Source of the DNA: CBDFNN01 sp965250215
GTDB taxonomy: Bacteria; Bacteroidota; Rhodothermia; Rhodothermales; DATKEJ01
DNA length: 64,000 nt
Assembly: GCA_965250215.1 (NCBI GenBank)
Contig: CBDFNN010000004.1
Span: 3,286,001 to 3,350,000, forward strand
Reading direction: 5' to 3'
The translations under genes and the position numbers were made by a program. Under the pieces are notes generated by a model, which was given only the letters and a program-made list of their open reading frames with translations, had not been told where the DNA came from and did not search any database. Shown one piece after another: positions 35,231-45,488 of the stretch (position 1 is its first letter; every line of letters begins with the position of its first letter).

Positions 35231-36982
35231 TCAGGCTTGCTCTGAGCCATCTCCTTCTAACACAGACTGCGGTTCTTCACCACTTAGCTTGGGTAAGTAA
35301 AAACTGAGGAAAAGAAGTAAGGCTCCAAAACCCAGGAAGAGAATTATTCTCCAAATGGCATCGAGTTGGGCGAGATCAACCAACAACAACTTGGCAACGA
35401 CAAGCAGCAAAGTGGCCATTCCAGCAATTCTAACCTTTTTCGACCTTTTTACTAGGCCCCAAATTATCAGTGAAATAGAATAGATACCCCAAGCAATGCT
35501 GACGTAAGCCTGTCCTCCGTCTAAAGAACCAAGTTCCCTCGCTAGCCATGCAAGAACCGCGACATGAGCCACCCAGCGAAGAATCCATCGAATCGGAAAA
35601 ACGAGACGAAATGAACTGAAGATCAAACACGCAATTGCTAGCAAATAACAAAAGGACGGCACATTGACTATTGCCGGTTGATTCGGCGCGTCCATAAATC
35701 GCCCGATGAGATCGAGAGATAAGACAATGCTGAAAACGAAGCTTGCGATTTCAAGGTGGCTCTCCTCAAATCGCTTTGCTAGATAGAGCAAGGCGATGCT
35801 TGCTGCAGCGATTCCAAGACTCGTGAAATGCAATCTGTCGTCAAAAACCCAAGCACCACCAAGACAGATCAAAACAAGGGCTGAAATCACATGATTGTTA
35901 CCCAGCTTCTTGTCCCGACTTCTTATCCACAATCCAAAAACAAAAAACAGCGCTCCGACAATTATAGGAACGTAGCCCCAATTGAAATTAGTCCAGAAGG
36001 ACGAGGGCATTGTGACACCGATGAGCCCAGTGGCAATCAGTGGAACAGCATAGATATAAAAATGAGATTGATTCCGACTATATCGGTTCTTGAGGCTAGG
36101 CCAAAACCCACCTGATCCTTTGACAATCTGCCAGGGTGCACGAATTTCCCGCCAAACCGGTGTCTGCCAGAGGATGAGTCCTACCAATAAGATAGCACAA
36201 CAAATTAACCAATCTTCATTGCGGCCTGATGCATTCGTAATCGCGATACCCAATACGGAAAATCCCCCAATACTCGCGACGCTAAGTAAAGAAGTCCAAC
36301 CCTTTATCAAATATACTGAGGCAGAAAAGGAAACGATTAGTGAAACATAAGCTAGGAATAGAAGAAGATTACCATCTGGTGTGTGGAGTAAAAAGGGTGT
36401 TGCCAGTCCGCCCACTACCGCGATGAGCGACGTTGTCCACTCATCCAAATAAATAGAGAGATAGAATGCAAGCAAGGTCGTGGCGAGCATGGCCCCAAAA
36501 GCAAGGCTGTGAGGTACGAGGTCGAAAAGTTGAAAGGCCGAAAATATGCTGATATAGAGAGCTGCAATCCCACCTCCAAGAATTACACTGCCAAATGCCT
36601 TCCTACTCTGGTGAATTTGTCGTCCCCAAAAGATCAATCCTCCACCTAGGACCAATCCGAACAATACGCGAATGGATGGCGTGATCCATCCCCTGTCCAC
36701 AGCAAGTTTGAAGAGAAAGACAAGGCCAAGAAGCAGCAGTCCAATTCCTATTTTGTTGAGCCAATTTTCGCCAAGCTCTATTCTCTCCCACAATTCCTTT
36801 TTCGGCTCAGATTCTTCTAATGGGTATTCAATTCTTGACCTCTCACCAGAAATCTCCCTTGCAATAGACGTCGGCTCTGGCGATTTCATCTCTCCTCGAT
36901 CGAGTCTGCCAATCACTTCATCTAGCTTGGATTCGAGCTGAGCAACCCGTCCTTCAAGATCTTCTAAGTGGCTATTTTCCAT
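35231..36982 (-). CDS. DUF2339 family polytopic membrane protein
   Basis: A 583-residue protein with a short N-terminal coiled coil (LEDLEGRVAQLESKLDEVIG) followed by roughly 15-18 membrane helices, starting after ELGENWLNKIGIGLLLLGLV, the family's conserved motif. DUF2339 proteins are unstudied; many sit beside envelope genes. It is the last gene of a probable three-gene unit with a response regulator and a sensor kinase (gaps of 40 and 27 bases), which suggests it is a target or partner of that two-component system. The 201-base gap after it, before the E1 gene, holds nothing I recognise. Confidence 0.85.
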   Translation of the reverse strand: MENSHLEDLEGRVAQLESKLDEVIGRLDRGEMKSPEPTSIAREISGERSRIEYPLEESEPKKELWERIELGENWLNKIGIGLLLLGLVFLFKLAVDRGWITPSIRVLFGLVLGGGLIFWGRQIHQSRKAFGSVILGGGIAALYISIFSAFQLFDLVPHSLAFGAMLATTLLAFYLSIYLDEWTTSLIAVVGGLATPFLLHTPDGNLLLFLAYVSLIVSFSASVYLIKGWTSLLSVASIGGFSVLGIAITNASGRNEDWLICCAILLVGLILWQTPVWREIRAPWQIVKGSGGFWPSLKNRYSRNQSHFYIYAVPLIATGLIGVTMPSSFWTNFNWGYVPIIVGALFFVFGLWIRSRDKKLGNNHVISALVLICLGGAWVFDDRLHFTSLGIAAASIALLYLAKRFEESHLEIASFVFSIVLSLDLIGRFMDAPNQPAIVNVPSFCYLLAIACLIFSSFRLVFPIRWILRWVAHVAVLAWLARELGSLDGGQAYVSIAWGIYSISLIIWGLVKRSKKVRIAGMATLLLVVAKLLLVDLAQLDAIWRIILFLGFGALLLFLSFYLPKLSGEEPQSVLEGDGSEQA

Positions 36983-37009
36983 CGTTAGTCTATTTGAGAA
37001 TAAATAGAA

Positions 37010-38452
37010 TCAAGACTTCAAGGGAAGACTAAACCAAAACTTAGTCCCTTCTCCAGTGCGGCTTTCGACATTCACGGCCTCACCATGCGCGTGCAATATT
37101 TGTTTTACTATGCTCAAACCTAAGCCAGATCCGCCACTTTTCCTCGCCCTCGCCGGATCGACTCTATAGAAACGATCAAAAATCCTCTCAAGATGTTCCG
37201 CTGAAATTCCGAGACCGGTATCACTGATCTGTGTGACCAATTTGTTATTGTCGACGCTTAATTTCGTCCTTATTTGTCCATGATCGGAATAAGCGATGGC
37301 ATTTTCGATCAGATTGGTAACGACCTGCCGTATCCTATTTCGATCGGCCTTAACTACCAAGTCTCTCGACCCCTCCAATATCAATTCTATATTTTTATCC
37401 GTTGCATTATCGTTTAGAGTTTCAAGCACCTCTTCGCACATCTCGACCATCTTGAAATCTTCTAAATGCAAAACGTCCTTCCTGTACTCCAGTTTGGCGA
37501 TTTCTACAAGATCGCCAAAAAGCGTATTGAGTCTCTCAAGATTGGCTATACCTTTGTCTGAATAGCGGAGACGCAGCTCGGCCGGAAGTGTAGGGGAAGC
37601 CAATGCTTCGAGATAGCCTGAAACTGCGAAAATCGGATTCCGAACTTCGTGTGAGACATTTCCCAAGAACTCATTCTGGATGCTAATGAGGCGCTGAAGC
37701 TTCGTTATATCGCTTTGAAGACGAACGGCCATTCCATTTAGAGAGGCTGAAAGATCTTGAAATTCAGCAGCTCTTGTATCGACTTTCAAGGGCTGATCAT
37801 AGTGCCCGTCGTAAATCCTTTGGGCAGTCTCGGACAGAGACCGAAGGGGTTCAGTAACACGCTGCGCAGCTATCCATGCACCAATAAGAGCGAGAAGTAA
37901 AGCAAAAGCCATACTACCAAGTAAAGTTAGGAGCATGCGCCGAAAAAGCTGCTCTAACGTATCGACCTTTCCAACTCTCAGAAATCTAGAATCGGATCCA
38001 CTTATTTTCCATGCAGCATAGAGGTAGGGTACACCTTCTGCATTGAACCATTGTTCAACAATGCGATTAGGACTCCCCAACAAGTCAGAAATCTTTGGGG
38101 GAGCTGATTCTGCCAAACCGGCATCAAAAGGATTTCTTCCTTTCAAGTCAATGATGGCATTTTCTCCCTCAAATATGGAGATATGGAGATCGGATATTCC
38201 CCCAAGTGTTCGAGCCAGCCTTCTTTGCTCCTCAAGACTCGATGTAGAGTCAAAAAGAATGGAAATTCTCTCGACTTGTTCAAGAATGCCAATGCGCCCC
38301 TCAGCCATAAAATTTCCTCTGAGCGCGATTATTGCGTACCCCGCTACTAAGAGAACGGCCATCCCCACGAAAAGGGCAAAGGTCGAAATCATCCAGAACT
38401 GAACAGGAGCCCTTCTGGGAAATTGAAAATTACGTCGGTCTCCTTCTGTCAA
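37010..38452 (-). CDS. Sensor histidine kinase (HAMP, HisKA, HATPase)
   Basis: A 480-residue membrane sensor kinase. Two membrane segments (about 21-44 and 173-196) frame a periplasmic sensor of about 130 residues without a recognisable fold. A HAMP domain (RVTEPLRSLSETAQRIYDG) leads to HisKA with the phosphorylated His268 in NVSHEVRNPIFAVSGY, then an ATPase domain with N-box VVTNLIENAIAYSD, G1 ISDTGLGISAEHL and G2 GGSGLGLSIVKQI. The start is TTG at 38452; the ATG at 38404 would cut directly before TM1. Its partner is the PhoB-like regulator encoded 40 bases upstream. The signal is unknown. Confidence 0.95.
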   Translation of the reverse strand: MTEGDRRNFQFPRRAPVQFWMISTFALFVGMAVLLVAGYAIIALRGNFMAEGRIGILEQVERISILFDSTSSLEEQRRLARTLGGISDLHISIFEGENAIIDLKGRNPFDAGLAESAPPKISDLLGSPNRIVEQWFNAEGVPYLYAAWKISGSDSRFLRVGKVDTLEQLFRRMLLTLLGSMAFALLLALIGAWIAAQRVTEPLRSLSETAQRIYDGHYDQPLKVDTRAAEFQDLSASLNGMAVRLQSDITKLQRLISIQNEFLGNVSHEVRNPIFAVSGYLEALASPTLPAELRLRYSDKGIANLERLNTLFGDLVEIAKLEYRKDVLHLEDFKMVEMCEEVLETLNDNATDKNIELILEGSRDLVVKADRNRIRQVVTNLIENAIAYSDHGQIRTKLSVDNNKLVTQISDTGLGISAEHLERIFDRFYRVDPARARKSGGSGLGLSIVKQILHAHGEAVNVESRTGEGTKFWFSLPLKS

Positions 38453-38492
38453 AGCATTTACTCGTCAGAAGACTAGTGTTGCCAGGAAGGGG

Positions 38493-39203
38493 CTAAGCGT
38501 CGTTCCCGTCTGACTCTTCTACGAATCGATAACCAACTCCACGAACAGTCTGTATGTGCTGCGCGAAGGAACCAAGTTTTTCTCGAAGATTCTTGATGTG
38601 TGCATCCACGGTCCGCTCTGTCACCATCATCGCATCTTTCCAGATAGTCTCTAGCAATTGCTGACGAGTGAAAGCTTTTCTCGGATGTCTAACCAAATAG
38701 CACATTAGCATGAATTCAGTATAAGTCAGTCCAAGATCAGAATCACCAAGGGTTGCTCTGAACTCATCTACATAGATTGTCAAATTGTCAATGACAATTG
38801 TCCGACTCTCCTCGACACCAGACCTCCTTAGAACCGCCTTAACGTGCGCCACAAGAACTTGTGGAGACACAGGCTTAGTCAGATAGTCATCCGCTCCAAG
38901 CATCAAACCTTTGATCTGATCTGATTCTTCTACTTTTGCCGTTAGAAAGATCACTGGAATAGTCTCTGTTTCTACCCTCGACCGAAGTCTTCGGCAAATT
39001 TCTAGACCATCTACATGGGGAAGCATGATATCGAGAACGATGAGATTGATCTCTGGAGTTGCTTTCCTGAGTGCTTCTTCGCCATCAAAAGCAGTAATTA
39101 CATTATAGCCTTCGTCTTTCAAGAAGTGACTAATGACTTCTACTACATCTTCCTCGTCATCGACGACTAGGATTGTGATATCGGAAGGGTTTGAAGTAAC
39201 CAT
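38493..39203 (-). CDS. OmpR/PhoB family response regulator
   Basis: A 236-residue regulator. The receiver domain has Asp58 in LIVLDIMLPHVDG as phosphoacceptor, acidic pair VVDDEEDV near the N-terminus, FLTAK switch threonine and DDYLTKPV lysine. The C-terminal winged helix (about 140-230) contains LTYTEFMLMCYLVRHPRKA, TERTVDAHIKNLREKLG and IQTVRGVGYRF, the DNA-recognition helix and wing of the PhoB family. First gene of a unit with the histidine kinase and DUF2339 protein. The 155-base upstream region presumably contains the promoter; I see no distinct repeat in it. Confidence 0.97.
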   Translation of the reverse strand: MVTSNPSDITILVVDDEEDVVEVISHFLKDEGYNVITAFDGEEALRKATPEINLIVLDIMLPHVDGLEICRRLRSRVETETIPVIFLTAKVEESDQIKGLMLGADDYLTKPVSPQVLVAHVKAVLRRSGVEESRTIVIDNLTIYVDEFRATLGDSDLGLTYTEFMLMCYLVRHPRKAFTRQQLLETIWKDAMMVTERTVDAHIKNLREKLGSFAQHIQTVRGVGYRFVEESDGNDA

Positions 39204-39358
39204 TTATAGTGTACGTTTTTCTCTCTCTTGTTAGATAGTGTCCTGAGCAGATTGAATAGAGTGGGGACCAAAACTTGCCTTTGTAGGAGGCAGATCCAGA
39301 CAATTCAACGTGCTCCGAATATACAACTTTGGAAGAAGAAATCTTCTTTTAATAGGCT

Positions 39359-40465
39359 TTAGTCTTCGGTTATAAACATCTTTTTTACTCGGCTAGAAAT
39401 GCCAGTAATCAACTCATACGGAATAGAAGCATCAATCTTCGAGAGTTCGTCCGCAGACGGACCGCCTTTTCCGAACAAAATCACTCGATCTCCAATCTCG
39501 ATATCCTCGATTTCATTCCCAATGTCAACCATAATCATATCCATACAGACAACACCCACAACAGGGTATAGTCTTTTTCCAATGCGAACCTGTGCCCAAT
39601 TGGAGTAGCTGCGAGGATAGCCGTCCGCGTATCCAATTGCAACCGTTGCAATATTCGTTTCGGTAGGACTGAACCAAGTTCGTCCGTAGGATACTGTCTC
39701 CCCTGCTTTCACCCTCCTTGTCGCAATAATTCTTGAGCTAAGAGTCATTACAGGCTCTAGCTCGATCTCAGAATATTCACTCGGGACTCCATATCCGAAA
39801 AGACCAATCCCCAGTCTCATCATCGCCCTATTTCCTAGCTCACTTCCGAGTCGCATAGCTCCGGCGGTGTTGGCAATATGTACAAACTGAAAATCAGACC
39901 GGTGACCTTCCAAAACACCTTGGAAAATATCATGCTGCATATCCGTGAACTCAGCGTCTTCATCGGCGGACGTAAAATGAGACATCACACCAGTCAACTC
40001 ATGTCTTGTCTTTCTAAGCTCGTTGATTGTTTTCGAGAATAGGTCAGGAGAAATGCCAAGCCTAGACATTCCTGTATCGATCTGAACATGGAGGTCTAGC
40101 TTTTTTCTAAAACCACAGATAGCTTCGATGAGATGGGTACTTCCCAAACAAAGATCGAGGTCGTATTCGTGATAGATCCGAAGATGACACTCAAGTGGGG
40201 AAGCAAGGACAAGGACCTTTTTACTCAGTCCCAATTTTCTTAGTTGTATTCCTTCGTCTAGCGTTGCGACTCCAAAGTATTCAACACCGAGTTTCACCAA
40301 CACCTTTACTATCTCTTCAACGCCATGCCCATAGGCATTTGCTTTTACAATCGCCATTGGCGTGACCTGAGGAGCCACACTCTTCAAAGCCTCAAGATTT
40401 CGACCCAGAGAGGCCAGGCTGATCTCAGCTACAGACAGAGAATATTCGGGATAAATGATCGACAA
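39359..40465 (-). CDS. alr: Alanine racemase
   Basis: A 368-residue PLP enzyme making D-alanine for peptidoglycan. Lys41 in AIVKANAYGHG binds PLP, HIANTAGAM and GYADGYPRSY are family motifs, and the catalytic tyrosine is in GETVSYGRTWF. The protein is monofunctional; several Bacteroidota instead fuse Alr to MurF. TTG start at 40463-40465, two bases after the stop of the solute-binding protein gene, so it is the last gene of the uvrD/binding-protein/alr message. Confidence 0.96.
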   Translation of the reverse strand: MSIIYPEYSLSVAEISLASLGRNLEALKSVAPQVTPMAIVKANAYGHGVEEIVKVLVKLGVEYFGVATLDEGIQLRKLGLSKKVLVLASPLECHLRIYHEYDLDLCLGSTHLIEAICGFRKKLDLHVQIDTGMSRLGISPDLFSKTINELRKTRHELTGVMSHFTSADEDAEFTDMQHDIFQGVLEGHRSDFQFVHIANTAGAMRLGSELGNRAMMRLGIGLFGYGVPSEYSEIELEPVMTLSSRIIATRRVKAGETVSYGRTWFSPTETNIATVAIGYADGYPRSYSNWAQVRIGKRLYPVVGVVCMDMIMVDIGNEIEDIEIGDRVILFGKGGPSADELSKIDASIPYELITGISSRVKKMFITED

Positions 40466-40467
40466 AA

Positions 40468-41514
40468 CTAGTCCATCAATGAAGCTAGGTACTCCTCTCC
40501 TCGACCTTTGATTTTATCGTCCCAATGCTGCATCCACTCGGCTCCATGCTCAATAAAGCTATCCCAATCCAAATCCATCGGAACGAAGTTCGTCGTTGTC
40601 ATCCATTCAGGAATTTCAGAACTGTCAATGTCTGTTCTTGCTGGGATCCGATGAAAATTTTGGGCTTGATAAACAATCGCCTCCTTGCTGGAAACGAATT
40701 CGTAGAATTCCTTAGCTAGGTCCAAATTTGGACCGCCTTTGACTAGTGCAAGTCCTTCCGTGAGAACCGGAGTGCCTTCTTCGGGAATAGAATAGCTAAA
40801 AGGATAGTTGTTGTCCCTAGCTTGCAAATCTGTATCTGGCATATTCCAGAGCGTGATGTCGCCCTCACGCCTTGCTACTTTGATATAAAGCTGTGAAGGA
40901 TTTGCAGCATATGTCTTCGTATTCATATCCAATCTCGCTAACCATTTATATCCTTCCTGGACACTTTCTTGTCTCATGATCATCGCGCAGAAAATCGTCC
41001 GCATCGTTCCTGAGGCCAAGGGATATCGGATTATTATCCGATCCCTCCATTTCGGGTCTAGCAAATCATCCCAGGTGGATGGAAGTTCTGAATCCTTTAC
41101 CGTCTCATTATTATAGGTAATAACCTCAGGTGTTAAGTAAACACCATACCAATCATTTTGTGGATGTCGATAACTTGTATCGATTGCGTCCGACCAAGAT
41201 GGTTTGTATGGCTCGAGGAGTCCCTCCCTTGATGCGCGATCAAAATCTACATTTGGTCCTCCCCACCAGATACTGGCTTGTGGCCTATTCCGCTCCGTGC
41301 TCACCCGATCGAAGACTTCCTGTGATCCCATATCTAGCCACTGAATCTCAACATCCGGTCTGAGTTTTTCGAATTCCGTCTTGTAGTGACCTAGCAATTC
41401 TTTGCCATGGGGAGTGTAAACCAAAACGCTCTTTCTGGCTGGCCCGTTACCACCTCCACATGCCGAGGCAAAAAGTAGAGTTACGAGTAAGGTCGAAAGT
41501 CTGTTAGATGTCAT
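40468..41514 (-). CDS. Extracellular solute-binding lipoprotein (iron/family 1 type)
   Basis: A 348-residue periplasmic binding protein. Lipobox FASAC places the lipid on Cys19. The fold of iron-type family 1 binders is visible: KSVLVYTPHGKELLGHYKTE, ASIWWGGPNVDFDRASREGL, YGVYLTPEVITYNN, and ASGTMRTIFCAMI. The ligand is unknown; ferric ion, phosphonate/2-aminoethylphosphonate-like or a sugar are all possible. No permease or ATPase is near, which is odd for an importer component. Its ATG overlaps the helicase TAA by one base (TAATG), so it is translationally coupled to uvrD/pcrA, an unrelated gene. Confidence 0.9.
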   Translation of the reverse strand: MTSNRLSTLLVTLLFASACGGGNGPARKSVLVYTPHGKELLGHYKTEFEKLRPDVEIQWLDMGSQEVFDRVSTERNRPQASIWWGGPNVDFDRASREGLLEPYKPSWSDAIDTSYRHPQNDWYGVYLTPEVITYNNETVKDSELPSTWDDLLDPKWRDRIIIRYPLASGTMRTIFCAMIMRQESVQEGYKWLARLDMNTKTYAANPSQLYIKVARREGDITLWNMPDTDLQARDNNYPFSYSIPEEGTPVLTEGLALVKGGPNLDLAKEFYEFVSSKEAIVYQAQNFHRIPARTDIDSSEIPEWMTTTNFVPMDLDWDSFIEHGAEWMQHWDDKIKGRGEEYLASLMD

Positions 41515-43829
41515 TAATCAATCTTTTTTAGTCGAGCATACTTGAGGACTAACTTCTTTTGTCCTACCCCTTTGAAAAACACTACTGCTCTAGTTTTGTC
41601 CCCGTCTGGCTCAACGGACAACACTTTTCCTTGACCAAACAAGTGATGCTTCACACGAACCCCGGCAACGATTTCTGACATCGATGAACCAGGTTCTCTG
41701 TTTCCACCGGTATTGATTTTTCCACCCGTACTTCCAGTGAAAGATCGATTGTAGTTTGTCTTCTGCTTTAACCCTGTCTTCCTGCCAGTCGAACTTCCCC
41801 CGGTTATGCGACCAGAGTTCGCTGAACTATAGCCCTTCTCGTAGGGACGACCAATTTCGGAGATCATGACCTTAGGATCCATGTCGTCCATAAATTGACT
41901 TACTTCACTTTCTACGTATTCTCCATACCTAAATCTGGACAAAGCGTAACTGAGAAAAAGCTGCTTCCTAGCTCTTGTTATTCCGACGTAGAGGAGCCTT
42001 CTCTCCTCCTCCAATTCGGACTGTGTTTTCGTGACAGAGGCCAAGGGAAATAAGCCATCTTCGAGTCCGCAAAGAAATACGACATCAAACTCAAGTCCCT
42101 TCGACGCATGCAGAGTCATTAGACTAACCCGATCTCTGTTGTTCGACTTCTTATCCTGATCCGTCAGCAAAGAAACTTCCTGCAAAAAATCAGCTAAAGT
42201 TGCCTCTGGATTCTGCGAGCTGTACTCAGCAATACCACTAATCAGTTCTTGGACATTTTCCCATCTATTGAGACTCTCAATCGTGTTTTCCTGACGCAGT
42301 AACTTAAGGATACCAGACTCCCTTACAACCTCTCTAGCCAATTCATCAGCAGGCAAGGAATACACCTTCTCACCAAACTGTAATATCAATTGTCTGAAGG
42401 CGAAGACAGCTTTCGTAGCACGTCCATCTAACTGGACACTTTCTAGATCCAATACAGACTGCCACATCGATTGATCTTTGCGGCTGGAATACTCACGAAT
42501 GCGTTGAATCGTTTTGTTTCCGATTCCTCGGACCGGGTAATTTATAATACGGTTGAGACTCTGCTCGTCGGCAGGATTAACGAGCACTTTCAAATAGGCT
42601 AAAGCGTCCTTGATCTCCTTCCGCTGGTAGAAATTGACACCACCAATGATTACGTATGGAATGGAAGCCCTTCGAAGAGAATCTTCCAAGGCCCTACTTT
42701 GAGCATTGGTCCGGTATAGAATCGAGAACTCTCCGTAAGGTATGCCTTGACGAACATTGAGATCTCTGACATATCGTTCAATCTTCATTCCCTCGTCTCG
42801 CTCTGAGCGAGCTTCAAGGACAACTACTTTCTCTCCCTCTTCATTATCAGTCCAAAGCTTCTTTTTAATTTGGCCCTGGTTGACTTTGATCACAGAGTCA
42901 GCCAATTGAAGGATGTTTTTTGTCGAACGATAATTCTGCTCTAGTCGAACAGTTTTCACTGCGGGATAGTCTTTTTTAAAGTCCAAGATATTCCGAATAT
43001 CAGCCCCTCGGAAGGCATAAATGGACTGAGCATCATCCCCAACGACGCATAAGTTCTTCTCTTTTGCTGCCAACATATTGGCCAGTTTGTACTGTGCCTT
43101 GTTTGTATCCTGGTACTCATCTATATGAATAAATCGCCATCGACGCTGATACTTCGCAAGTATCTCTGGATTCTGCTCAAGAAGCTGTATTGGCTTGATC
43201 AATAGGTCATCAAAGTCCATGGCATTGGATCGCTTCAATGAATTTTCGTATGGACGATATATCTTAGCCGCCTGAATTTCTTGCAGACTTGAGCTGCTGT
43301 TCTCAAACTGTGATGGGGAGAGCAAATTGTTCTTTGCTTTCGATATGGCATTCTTAATGGCGCGTGGCTTGACCTGACTATCTCCAATTCCGTATTGTGC
43401 CATGAGCGACTTTACAACACGTTCGGAATCATCAGAGTCATAAATCGTATAGTTCTTGGTGTAGCCGATTGCTTCCGCTTCTATTCGAAGCAGACGTGCG
43501 AAAACAGAGTGGAAGGTCCCCATCCAAATTCCGCGAGCTGCATCTTCTCCTACCAATTCAATGATTCGGTTCTGCATCTCGCGCGCAGCTTTGTTCGTGA
43601 ATGTGAGGGATAATATCTGATAGGCCTGACACGTTTTGGTGGCAAGTAAATTTGCGACGCGATAGGTCAAGGTTCGCGTTTTGCCAGAGCCCGCTCCAGC
43701 AATAATCATGAGAGGACCATGAAGCGTTTTTGCCGCTTCTTGCTGGGATGGATTTAGACCGTCAAGTAAGAGCTTATTAGTTTTCAGCTCATTTTTGTCT
43801 GCGGGAAAATCTAGAACGAATTCTTTCAA
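41514..43829 (-). CDS. pcrA: UvrD/PcrA family superfamily 1 DNA helicase
   Basis: A 771-residue 3'-5' helicase of DNA repair and replication restart. Motif I AGAGSGKTRTL, motif II DEYQDTNKAQ, motif III DDAQSIYAFRG, motif IV QNYRST, motif V VSLMTLHASKGLEF and motif VI LLYVGITRARKQLF are intact. The C-terminus has a Gly/Ser/Thr-rich linker and a Tudor-like domain (VRVKHHLFGQGKVLSVEPDGD), as in PcrA, which contacts RNA polymerase. TTG start at 43829. First gene of a unit with the binding protein and alr. The 228-base gap before it holds no feature I recognise. Confidence 0.96.
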   Translation of the reverse strand: MKEFVLDFPADKNELKTNKLLLDGLNPSQQEAAKTLHGPLMIIAGAGSGKTRTLTYRVANLLATKTCQAYQILSLTFTNKAAREMQNRIIELVGEDAARGIWMGTFHSVFARLLRIEAEAIGYTKNYTIYDSDDSERVVKSLMAQYGIGDSQVKPRAIKNAISKAKNNLLSPSQFENSSSSLQEIQAAKIYRPYENSLKRSNAMDFDDLLIKPIQLLEQNPEILAKYQRRWRFIHIDEYQDTNKAQYKLANMLAAKEKNLCVVGDDAQSIYAFRGADIRNILDFKKDYPAVKTVRLEQNYRSTKNILQLADSVIKVNQGQIKKKLWTDNEEGEKVVVLEARSERDEGMKIERYVRDLNVRQGIPYGEFSILYRTNAQSRALEDSLRRASIPYVIIGGVNFYQRKEIKDALAYLKVLVNPADEQSLNRIINYPVRGIGNKTIQRIREYSSRKDQSMWQSVLDLESVQLDGRATKAVFAFRQLILQFGEKVYSLPADELAREVVRESGILKLLRQENTIESLNRWENVQELISGIAEYSSQNPEATLADFLQEVSLLTDQDKKSNNRDRVSLMTLHASKGLEFDVVFLCGLEDGLFPLASVTKTQSELEEERRLLYVGITRARKQLFLSYALSRFRYGEYVESEVSQFMDDMDPKVMISEIGRPYEKGYSSANSGRITGGSSTGRKTGLKQKTNYNRSFTGSTGGKINTGGNREPGSSMSEIVAGVRVKHHLFGQGKVLSVEPDGDKTRAVVFFKGVGQKKLVLKYARLKKID

Positions 43830-44057
43830 GCTAACAGGATTCTGGATGCGGTATTCTGGACACTAGAAGCTCAATTCTCGGTTTCTATTTTCACGAACTA
43901 ATTTATCGAATATAGCATCGATCTTAATGATCCTTTGGGCAGATTAAGAGAATGTTGAAGTACTAGATTACAGGTTAACGATCATACAGGGAATGTCTTT
44001 GCACCATCAAGCTATAAAGACACCAATCTGTTAAAAGCATAAGATTCCGGGCACTGT

Positions 44058-45488
44058 TCATCCCTCCACTTTAAGTACTTTGGCCTGATGGAAGTTGGCC
44101 TCTGCGGCCCCATTGATTTGCATCACAAGTCTTGCATATCCGTCGTAAAGATCAAATGAACTAGCATCGACCTCAGAGATGGCCACTGACAATGAGATTT
44201 TATCACTCAACTCGATCAACTCCAGGTTTTCTCTTAGCTTCGTCTCGACGCCATTCAGCCTGTCTGTTAGATCAAAAACCAACATTTCCTCCAGAGTAGC
44301 CCTCACCTCATCTCTAACGAACCAATCTGCCAGTTTTTCAATGGCGTTGCTAGACAGAACATCAAACTGAACCGAGTCTAGAACGATGCTTTGATTTTCA
44401 ATCCGGGGTTCTCCTGTCACATAGAAACTGCCTTCCAAGTCGGCCGCATTGCCCGGAAAATCTGCGGCATAATTAACTTTCGCCACCAACTTCTCGTCGC
44501 TGGGATAAATCTCAATTTCTTTCGCACTCAACGAGACCTTTTCACTTACCAGCATCTTTTTCCCAACGATGCGATCTTTCGCAAGATTACTAAGAGCGGC
44601 ATAACTGACGTTCAATGGAAATACAAAGGAAAAATCATTTCCTGGATCTGAATACTCCTTCAAACTGGGAATCTCGTCTCGTCTTCCCATGGAAGGTTCG
44701 TCCTCAAGAAATGTCGTGACGAAACCAGTTGCTCCAAGTCCAAATACAAGAGTGTCTTGCTTGGATTGCATGGGGCTGTAATATGCAGAGTCAGGTTGAA
44801 TCGCGAGCCAGATAGCCGGCGAGCTGTAAATTTTAAAGGGTTCAGCAATGTTGACCCAAAGGGAGTCGGCCTTTGATCTAAGATCGAGCTTCTTCTCAAT
44901 AGCTCGATCAATTTTGGGAAAACTAGCTCGTAGTTGATCACCGATCTCTCTGCCACTCATTTCAGCAAGGTTGAGCTTGATTCCAAGTATTCCGATTTCA
45001 GGCGTCTTTTTCCATTCGAAACTCCCACTCGTTTTCGATGAGACTTGCCACGTACTATCCAATTCAATCCGTGTATCGAGATTAACATTGTATAACATGT
45101 CGAATTCTCTCTTGAGCTTGAGAGGCCCACGGACTACGCCGAATGTCTCAACCGGAATTGTGGTAAGAACTACATCATTCTGAGCTCTCATGAAGAGGCT
45201 TCCTATTGGCTGGACGGTAATGTCGGTCCTTCCGCTGAATATGCCTTTTTTGACACGCCTGTTCTTTATTTCATATTCCCAGGACAAGACAGATGGCCTA
45301 ATCGACTCCTTAAGTTCGCTTAAAGGAATTGAGATTGGGAGGTGAAGTTTAAGACGCAACCTTTCGCTCTCGCTCGCTTTCCTTGCCCTATACGGAGGTG
45401 CATTTTCATCCTTGACCTTCGAACCACATCCTGAAACAAAGACCAAGGACAACAACACAACTAGCCAGAGAGGTCCAATTTTGTTCAC
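44058..45488 (-). CDS. DUF4403 family lipoprotein
   Basis: A lipoprotein of about 476 residues. I place the start at the GTG at 45488, giving MNKIGPLWLVVLLSLVFVSG with the lipid on Cys21 of LVFVSGC; another GTG at 45545 would add 19 residues before the signal. The chain is mostly strands and amphipathic helices over its full length; LHLPISIPLSELKESI, VNLDTRIELDSTWQVSSKTS and VFPLNVSYAALSNLA match the DUF4403 pattern, which I regard as a lipid-binding-like (TULIP-type) repeat by resemblance only. It has two similar halves. Function unknown; an envelope lipid role is inference. It is divergent from the barrel protein at 45661. Confidence 0.8.
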   Translation of the reverse strand: MNKIGPLWLVVLLSLVFVSGCGSKVKDENAPPYRARKASESERLRLKLHLPISIPLSELKESIRPSVLSWEYEIKNRRVKKGIFSGRTDITVQPIGSLFMRAQNDVVLTTIPVETFGVVRGPLKLKREFDMLYNVNLDTRIELDSTWQVSSKTSGSFEWKKTPEIGILGIKLNLAEMSGREIGDQLRASFPKIDRAIEKKLDLRSKADSLWVNIAEPFKIYSSPAIWLAIQPDSAYYSPMQSKQDTLVFGLGATGFVTTFLEDEPSMGRRDEIPSLKEYSDPGNDFSFVFPLNVSYAALSNLAKDRIVGKKMLVSEKVSLSAKEIEIYPSDEKLVAKVNYAADFPGNAADLEGSFYVTGEPRIENQSIVLDSVQFDVLSSNAIEKLADWFVRDEVRATLEEMLVFDLTDRLNGVETKLRENLELIELSDKISLSVAISEVDASSFDLYDGYARLVMQINGAAEANFHQAKVLKVEG

